From contig CM067564.1 in the NCBI GenBank assembly GCA_034336665.1, forward strand, positions 46,795,451-46,859,450: DNA of 64,000 nt. The letters are read 5' to 3'. The notes under the pieces are model-generated. The model made no database searches, was not told where the DNA came from, and saw nothing but the letters and a program-made list of their open reading frames with translations. Both the position numbers and the translations under genes were made by a program. Position 1 is the first letter of the stretch. Each line of letters starts with the position of its first letter. The stretch comes from Luscinia megarhynchos. Its lineage: Eukaryota; Chordata; Aves; Passeriformes; Turdidae. Below are positions 56,598 to 64,000 of this stretch, one piece after another.

Positions 56598-59500
56598 TAT
56601 AAATCATTGTGGAATTCCTTTACTATGATAGAATGTAGAAAGGGAGAGCGGGCTTAGAAGTGATGCTTGAAGTCCTCCAAGGACTATAAGGATATTCTTT
56701 CTACTTTCTTGCCTTTGAAACTGATATTCTTGGTTAAGTCACTGAATTTAAATATAACTGTTCTTTTGCAGAGAATTATGGTTTGCAAATTATGATAACC
56801 AGCTTTCCTGCTGCTGGTCATTCAAAATTCTGCTGTATGATCTTTTTTCTTTTTTTTTTAATATGCTCTCTTGTTTGCACCCATCTTTTACTAATAGTCC
56901 AAAGTAATGAATCCTCTGAAAGAAGCAGGGAGATGAAAGTGTTCTGTAGCTCATTAGGCCACTGTTTGCTGCAATTATTACAACACTTTTCAGTTATTTC
57001 TGTTGCTTTCATTTTTTTTTATTCTGTTTTGAGTCTTTCTGACCACCTATTACAGAATCCTAACAAGAATGTACAGGAAATCAATGACCTGAAAAGTTCA
57101 TCGTGCTGTTTTATGACTTAATTTGGAAATATTGTGCAATACAGTAATACTCATGGTCTAATCCTACCTCAGTTTTTCCCTTGTTGTAACAGTTTTCTTA
57201 ATCCTTTATAGACCTGAGACAGCATAACTCTTCCTTAGAAGTACAACCATTTCTGTAAGACAAGCAGTAATAATCAGAGATATTCTGATTTCCCATCACT
57301 ACTCTTTTCATCCAATGGAAACCCAGAGAAATGCCATTCCCTCTCAGTTGTGAGAACATTTTGAAGGTTTCCTTGTGTTCTCCCTCTGGGATAAAATTTT
57401 AGAGGTCTAAGAACAGGCTGCAATTCATTCAGAAGAATAGGCAGTCGTTTAGGGAAATGAGATACATTATGATGGAATTGGAGATTCAGTTTGAGGAAGA
57501 TGAAACATTTCTTAATTCATTAATAACTGAAGAGTACATAACACAACACCTAATATATATTACTTTTTCTATGAACAGACAACTCACACATTATATTTAT
57601 TCAATGCAGTATTAATTGCATTGCAGTGCAGTTAATAACATGCTCTTGATGAATCCTGAAATATAAGAAAAAACCTGAAGACTGAAAGAAAGACTAATGT
57701 GACAATATTCAGAAAGGATGCAAGGAATCATCTGGTAAGCTTCAGGGATGTCAGAGTGACATGAAGTTATGGAAAATATGTAGAAAAGAAATCGTGAATT
57801 AAATGCATGTAAATTCAAACAATGACATATCAGCCAGGACTAAATAATGCAAATAAACATCTTATACAAATTTGAAAGTCGCCTTTGATGAGACTGTGAG
57901 TTTGGTATGGATAATTAAGGGATGAAACATATTACTTTTGGTATGCAAATTAGGGTTTACAATGCCTAAAATGACCTCACAAGGAGATTTACAACACCTG
58001 CTCCATATAATTCTTCAGATGATCTTAAGCAGTGTGTAAATCCTTGGTCCAAAAGAGTTGTGCAAGTTGCTGTTGAAGGCTGCAGGCAGGCAGGTCCTCT
58101 CAGTCAACCCAACATATTTCTGTGGCCTCAAAAGACATTTTGATCCTCCCTCCCTTAGCTTCTCCTCCCCTTGCCCAGCTCCTGCTTCCATTTCAAACCA
58201 TTTCTTTCTAGCTGCAGAGCTTATCCGACCCTTTGCTGAGCTAATTCAGCTTGCAAGAACCTAACTTTGAATTAATTCACTCTTTTGCTGGGCTCGTTTT
58301 CTTCTGCTTTAATGTGTGCAATGACTCATCAAGAACTCAGACAAATGTCAGAGCCAGTGTGTGGAAAACAGCTGGAGCATGTGGCTGGGAGCTGGCACGG
58401 GGAGGTGGGAAGATGAGAAAAGTGAGAATTCCTTCTTTTGGAAAAGTGGGAGCTGCTGAGTCAGCCCTGACCATCCATTGGAGCAGACAGTTTATTTGAT
58501 GCTTAAACTAAAACTTCTCCACAGAAGCACCTTAGCTGAAGTGGATTTCAAAGAACATACTGAGTTCTCAGGGTTCTGGAATTTGGAGCATCAACAGAAA
58601 TGCCTCAGTTTGAGCAGATTGGTTTCTCTGTTATGATTAAGAAGAAAAAAGTCTACATACTATTTTAGAGAAGAAAAAAAAATTCCCAGAGTTAAAAAAA
58701 AAAGGTAGTTTTGTTTGTGATGCCACAATCCTGAATAAGAGTCTGAGTAGCTCTTTCATGCTCTGGTGCCCAAATTCTGACAAAGTCCATAATATATGGG
58801 CATATAAACACCCATAGGCTTATTCTTGTGAAAAGTACCAAGTAATACTGTGATAAAAGAATAGCTTCACAGAAAATCCTTTAAACATTGAAGATTTAAT
58901 GGACATCAGAAAAAATACTTACAGAAATCATTTCACTCTGTGAAAGCATTTCTAGTAGGATTCTGCAGGAATCTATACTAGAGCTGAGAAAATTCAGTGT
59001 TTCCATAGTGATGGAGAAGTAAACATGATACAGCTGCCAAAAAACAGGTAATTATTGTCAGAATGATAGATAACGATAGTGACAAGGATTTCCTGCAGAA
59101 CAATCTGACAAGCAGGGTCCATTCAAAGAAAAACAGATATTTTCATCTGTATATTTAGCTGAGTACATTAATGTGAGGAACATTACAGAATTGGGGATTG
59201 CATCCTGGTAAACCACTAACCCTAAAATTATATAGTGCTGCAGTGGAACAGGAGCTCAACATAAAGTCACAGTCAGTTATTGGGCCAGAAGGACAATTGC
59301 AAAATCTTTGAGAAGCAAAATATTGATATTAAATATTCATGTGGCATGAGTAGCCAAATAAACTTGCTTGAGTTTTGTTTGGTTTATAATGTTTTTTAGA
59401 AGGTGAATCTACAAAAAATTATTTAAATGCTAGAAAGTAACAGATTTCATTTTACTAATTAAAGAGTTTACAGGATTTCTTTAAGTCCACACATGTATGC

Positions 59501-60433
59501 ACCCTGCATGAATTTACTTGCCCTTAGAAAAAGGTTGTGGCTGCAGGACACAACTCCTCAAACCCAGGGAAATCTGCTTTCACCAGTACAATATCACTTG
59601 GTTTCCCATTGAAAGTAATTTCTTCCAGAGGTGTGACAGCTTTTTTCCCAGCACAGGCTCATTTGAGAATGGCTGTCCTCTCTCTATTAACTCCACACTC
59701 TTCCCTTGGAGCAACTCCTCCTGCACAGCCCTGGCTTGAAGGCAACTGAGAGGTGATGTGGTAAGCACATCCAGGAGCAGAGAACTAGAAGTTTTAAATG
59801 TCTGTTTCATCTAGCAGAGAGCAGTAACAGAGCTGAACCAAGCCAAATTCAAAGTGCAAAGTGGGTACCTGCTGTAAACAGAGAAAGGGATTAAACAGTG
59901 GGACAAATTACCAGTGGAAGTGTTGGTTCCTCTGTCTACTGGTGTCTTCTTGTCAAGCACAGATGTCTTTGTGGCAGTCAGATTTCAGTTGAGTTAAATT
60001 TAGGCACAATTAAATGTCTTCTGATGTACAGAGGGTCAGTGTGCATGAGCTGAAGGTTTTATCTGCCTCCATCTGCATGGCTGTCAGCAAAAGAACAATA
60101 TTAAGGAATTATTATACAAGTAATTTTAACATTATTTATTACATCAATTATTCTGGAGATGATTAAGTACTAATATATAAAATCCAGGGTTTATTTTTTT
60201 AACTTGAAGGTCCACTTAACTTGTTTTTTCCAGTGAGGCTAATGAAGATATAGGAATCTCATCAATTTACAGGACTAAATGACTTTTCCTTCTCTACATG
60301 ATTTAGCTCATAGTTCTTGAAATTCCTCCTCAGTTTTTAAAGATATTTAAAGATATTTTTTTCCCTCTCTCCTGTACTCTATGAGTAAACCCCACTTGCT
60401 TAAGCCTTAGTTCTACTCTCCCATCCTACTCTG
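56598..60433. other. Repeat-poor stretch
   Basis: No gene is visible. The 112-codon frame at 56783-57121 is rich in hydrophobic residues because of T-rich DNA. The segment about 58080-58450 is less AT-rich, free of recognised repeats and contains CpGs, so it could be a conserved element, but I have no evidence for function. An octamer-like ATGCAAAT lies at 57943-57950. Confidence 0.5.
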
Positions 60434-60930
60434 GGCTGGGGAGTCCTCACCTCGAGTCCTGTGTGCAGCTCTGGTGACCACAATAAAAGAAAGCTATTAA
60501 GATATTAGAGAGCACCAAAGGAGGTGAAGAGCCTTGAGAACAAGCCAAAGCAGGAGGGGCTGAGGGCACTTGGTCTGTTCAGCCTGGAAAAGAGGAGACT
60601 GAGGGGAGACCTCCCTGCAGCCACAAATTCTGCAGAAGAGGGGCAGGCACTGATCTCTGCTCTGTGGTGACAGTGACAGGACCAAGGGAATGGCCTGAAG
60701 TTGTGCCAAGGGGAGGTTTAGGATGGATACTAGGGAAAGGCTCTTGACCCAGAGGGTGGCTGGGCACTGGAACAGGCTCCCCAGGGCAGTGGTCACAGCA
60801 CTGAGCCTGACAGAGTTCAAGAAGAGTTTGGAAAACCCTCACGGGCACAGGGTGGAACTCTTGCAGGACTCGGTGATCTTTGTGGGTCCCTTCCAAACCA
60901 ACTTATTTTGTGATTCTGTGATTCTGTGAG
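60434..60930 (+). mobile_element. CR1 LINE 3' end, about 500 bp
   Basis: This is the longest clear CR1 piece with an intact tail. Sense phrases run 'tcctcacctcgagtcctgtg', 'gttcagcctggaaaagagga', 'gggagacctccctgcagcca', 'gtgacaggaccaagggaatg', 'gcactggaacaggctcccca', 'gcctgacagagttcaagaag' and 'gatctttgtgggtcccttcc', ending in 'attttgtgattctgtgattctgtgag' (three octamers). It covers the ORF2 C-terminus, with a preserved HWNRLPRAV motif near 60766-60792, and the 3' UTR. The upstream ORF2 frame is broken. Antisense frames of 107 and 105 codons are shadows. Confidence 0.97.
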
Positions 60931-62180
60931 TTGCAGAAGTAAATCACAACATAATTTTTTTTAATAGAAACAAAGTATTAGCACCTGCTCTCACAAAATC
61001 AGTAACAAAATTAATATTTGTATCCTCTGAGATTACAATACAATTTAAGAAGAAAGAGAATGATTTAAAGAAAATCCAGGTGTGACTAGTCACTTAATTC
61101 ATATGAGAATTTCCCAAAACATTTTTTGCAAATCAAGTGAATGAATAGTATAGTACTAAATCAGCAAAATATATATCTGTTTAAACATTTGTGCTCAATA
61201 CATTCAGGATTCAAAAGTATTTTTGAAAAACACCTGGCTTATTGAATACTCCAATAACATGACCCCTCTAGAAGTAGCAGAGTGATTAACTGTATTTATT
61301 GTTTATTTATGAAAATGTTCTTGACTAAGCTTTATTTTTTTTTCCATTTTTTAACTCAAGCAGCCTTAATGGCTAGAAAGTAAAGCAATATCTTAACTAC
61401 AACATGATGGCAAGATGGAATAGTTTTAATTATTAAAAAGAATTGTAATATTCCATGTGTAATGGAAGGGATTTACAGTGTATCTAGATGTCTCTAAACT
61501 TGAATCTCACAGATTTTTTCTCTATAAAATTACCCAAATCTTGACAATTTTTTTGGGGTTTGAGGGTCCTGACATGAGTTTGTCCTTTAAGATTGCAGTA
61601 ATGCATGTGAGAATATTTGTGTGTTTAAGAAAGTATTTAAATTTTCAGAAGAGATTTCTTTAAAGTCCATCAGTTAAATGCCTCCTTTTCAGATATCTAG
61701 TAAAGCAATAGTTTTTGTGAAAAAAACTTCAAACCTTTTTGCTACTTCAATTAAACTGTAGATTTGACACTCAAAACCCCAGAGAGGCATTGCCTATACA
61801 GACTTTTTCAAGGAATCATAGACAGACTTTGTGTTGGGTTTTTTGGCGCTTGCCTGAGCCGTTTTTTAAAACATGCATAATTTGATGCTGAAACTTTTTA
61901 ATTATAATGTCTAATTGAAACACTCATATTTCAATTAAAACAAAGCAGTCTAAAACCATAGGGTGTTAGAAGCTTATAAGGAGGGTATAATTTATTGCCA
62001 TTTTGATGGTCTCTAAGTCTTCAACTTATATCAGTTATAAATAACTCATTTTAAAATGAATACAAGTGAAATTAACTAAATTGACACCGATTTCTTTTTG
62101 TGATCTGAAAATATATGCATAAATGGCAAGAAAATGTTAATTGACCTTAACCTTTTCTGTGATAAGTCTCTTCAGTAATG
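60931..62180. other. AT-rich stretch, nothing recognised
   Basis: No gene or repeat family is visible. T-rich sequence occurs at 61330-61350. Frames are at most 61 codons. Confidence 0.6.
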
Positions 62181-62340
62181 TAGTAATACTTGGCACTTAT
62201 ATAGTACAGTACCTCTTATCTGAAGATCTCAAAGATCCTTACAAAAATTAATTAAATCTCACAGCACTTCTTTGACATAGGCATGTGAAGTATTAAATAG
62301 GTGATTAAACTGGAAACTAGAGGCTTAAACTAATTTTTCA
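62181..62340 (-). mobile_element. Ancient MIR-like SINE relic
   Basis: 'tagtaatacttggcacttat', 'atctgaagatctcaaagatccttacaaaaattaattaaatctcacagcac', and 'taggtgattaaactggaaactagaggc' follow the reversed MIR-like order ('ggcacttatatagcacc...gaggatctcaaagcgctttacaaa...attaatcctcacaacacc...cagatggggaaactgaggc'). It is diverged but the block order is good. The sequence after it, 'cctaattttaggaatagggccctaaatctgg', may be a further old palindromic repeat. Confidence 0.55.
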
Positions 62341-62749
62341 AAACAGGATGCCTAATTTTAGGAATAGGGCCCTAAATCTGGTTATTGTGATACCTTATTC
62401 TCTATAAAACCACACCTGCCATTGATCCCAGGGCTCTAATGACTCATGAGTTTTGACTCAAAAGGTCTTTGATGCAAGGACTTGATTATTTTGGAATTTA
62501 TAATGCCAAGCAAATCACAGGTCAGATAGTGCAGAGACTCCTGCTTGGAGGAAGCAAAGACACTCTCTCACCTCCAACACCTTCTAATTCTGCTCAGAGA
62601 ACACAGAGAATTTATCTTTGACGTGTATCACCATCCAAGACACCTGGATGAGCTGTCCTGGAGGTGCCTCTCTCCACCAACAGGGGGGTAACCAAGGAAC
62701 TTGCCAAGAGTGATTCTAATTTTGAGAGCCAATATCACACGAGAAGAAT

Positions 62750-62769
62750 TTCACCCTAATTAGGGTGAA
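62750..62769. repeat. Perfect 20-bp palindrome
   Basis: TTCACCCTAATTAGGGTGAA is its own reverse complement. It contains the telomere-like hexamer once in each direction around a TAATTA core, but no tandem telomeric repeats are present. Confidence 0.95.
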
Positions 62770-63498
62770 TCCTACACTACTAAACCTGATTACCAATGTG
62801 ACAATTCCAGCATTAAGAAAGCACAAGGAATAGGTACAAGGAATACTAACAGACATCCTTTAAATACAGCACTTTGAATCCCATATTTCTTTGTCACTTT
62901 GGAGCTAAAGACATAAAGATAGAATAAGCTTTATAATTATTACCTCCTATCCTTGTTAACATATGCTGCAGTCTGGATAACCATAAAAAACTTGAACAAG
63001 GCTTGCAATCATAAAGCTTGGGAATGTAAGTTGGTGTCAAGCAAGGTGTAACCACATATTTGTGTGGATGAATGCGATGGAGCATGCACATATTGCACCT
63101 TAATTCCAGGAATTCCTGCCTGAGGAAGCAGTTCAGTGTCAATTCAAATAGAGGTATCTGTGCAGGATGGGAACTCTCTCTTGCATGTAATTCATCCATG
63201 GTGGATTTGAGGAGGAAATCTCGCCAACAACCAAGCATTCCTCCTTGGAATTAATTAGGATTACGAGCACAGGTGACAATTGGTGGTAGCATGGAGCTCA
63301 GAAGTCCATCAAAAATCCCCTAGGAGAGACTAGACAGTCTTTGGGTCTCCCACCATTTAGGTGAGATGGGTTGTAATTTATTTTCAGCACCTCAGTCCCT
63401 AGTTCCCAGGTGTCTTCTCAGCTGATGCAAGAAAATTTTTGAATTCTGACTTCTAAGTGCCCTTGTTGGGTATTTCTCAAACTGAGAACCTCAAGAGG

Positions 63499-63545
63499 GA
63501 AAAAAAGCCCAAAACCAAAAACCAAACAAAAAAAAACAAAACAAA

Positions 63546-63577
<32 letters not shown>

Positions 63578-63588
63578 AAAAGAAAAAT
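63499..63588. repeat. A-rich low-complexity block ending in A30
   Basis: Runs of CCAAAACC and CAAAA-type units lead into an uninterrupted A30 (63547-63576). No retrotransposon or processed transcript that I recognise lies directly upstream, so I leave it as low-complexity sequence. Confidence 0.9.
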
Positions 63589-64000
63589 TTTTAAAAGATT
63601 GCCTGATACCTTATTTTCACAGGAGTCACTATCTATAGATAGGTGGTGGTTTAGTCCTTGGAAAATCTCAAGCTTATATACTTTTATGTTCTATACCTCC
63701 ACTACCCATCTCTCTTGTTGATTTGGTTTTGTTCTTCTCTAATCTTGAACACAACTCATACAGGCAAAAGCAAAAGCAGATAATTCATATTTGGAAACCA
63801 CCTACCAAAAATGTAATCACTTGACATTCAGTCTCAGAAGCATTTTGCAGGACTGGGACACCTTTATCTATGTCACAGTGCACCGTAAAGAAATGGCAAT
63901 TAATAAGAACATGACCCTTTCCCTTGCAAACAATATATTTTTTGTTTTGTTTTGTGGGGCTCTAGAACCACTGCATGATCTTGCTATAGCAAATAAAAAA

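Larger units (their letters stand above)
62341..64000. other. Unrecognised stretch to the window end
   Basis: No gene is visible. It contains a perfect 20-bp palindrome (62750-62769) and an A-rich block (63499-63588). The minus-strand frame 62894-63238 (114 codons) has no domain. Sequence at 63240-63480 could be an old retroelement but I cannot name it. Confidence 0.5.

Noticed and set aside
63240..63590. Possible retrocopy or LTR before the A-rich block
   Set aside because: No family, ends or target duplication are recognisable. It is left as unrecognised DNA plus low-complexity sequence.

Overview
The window looks like non-coding nuclear DNA from a bird, most likely a passerine. Chicken-repeat-1 (CR1) LINE fragments are scattered on both strands, with the avian 3' tail of ATTCTATG- or ATTCTGTG-type octamers. 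There is one complete solo LTR and one LTR-like fragment of kinds I associate with passerine genomes. Very old MIR-like SINE relics and palindromic MITE-like relics are also present. The DNA is AT-rich by eye. I found no rRNA, tRNA, CRISPR, operon-like or bacterial features.

I could not support a single host protein-coding gene. Open frames are short (the longest is 186 codons), overlap randomly on both strands and show no recognisable domain. The one exception is the remnant of the CR1 ORF2 C-terminus at 24174-24518 (minus strand). The window is therefore either intergenic (gene-desert-like) or lies inside a very long intron. Two weak exon-like signatures (4836-4864 and 35096-35305) are reported only as hypotheses.

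Layout. 1-10 kb: unrecognised DNA, a CR1 3' end that runs directly into a 192-bp perfect (TATTA)n array, and a 3'-less CR1 fragment. 10-18.4 kb: several CR1 pieces, a 720-bp solo LTR (13654-14373) and a MIR-like relic. 18-34 kb: long repeat-poor stretches with a CR1 at 24.1-24.5 kb that keeps an open ORF2 C-terminus, another CR1 at 27.3 kb and a MIR-like relic at 32.0 kb. 34-46 kb: CR1 copies on both strands, an A-rich low-complexity block (37.7-38.0 kb), a perfect 12-bp-arm inverted repeat (43.85 kb) and an ERV-like LTR fragment (44.3-44.6 kb). 46-56 kb: a candidate minus-strand LTR, a palindromic relic next to a MIR-like tail (49.4-49.7 kb), more CR1, and a CR1 3' end duplicated in tandem (128-bp unit, about 97% identical). 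56-64 kb: a clear 98-bp palindromic element, a long CR1 3' end, another MIR-like relic and a terminal A-rich block.

No set of genes works together here. The content is a layered record of transposon insertion, decay and simple-repeat growth. I did not find a convincing new biological system. The most interesting signals are the palindromic element at 56.5 kb, the tandemly duplicated CR1 tail at 55.3 kb and the microsatellite that seems to have grown from a CR1 tail at 2.9 kb. All family names come from recognition by memory, not from a database search.
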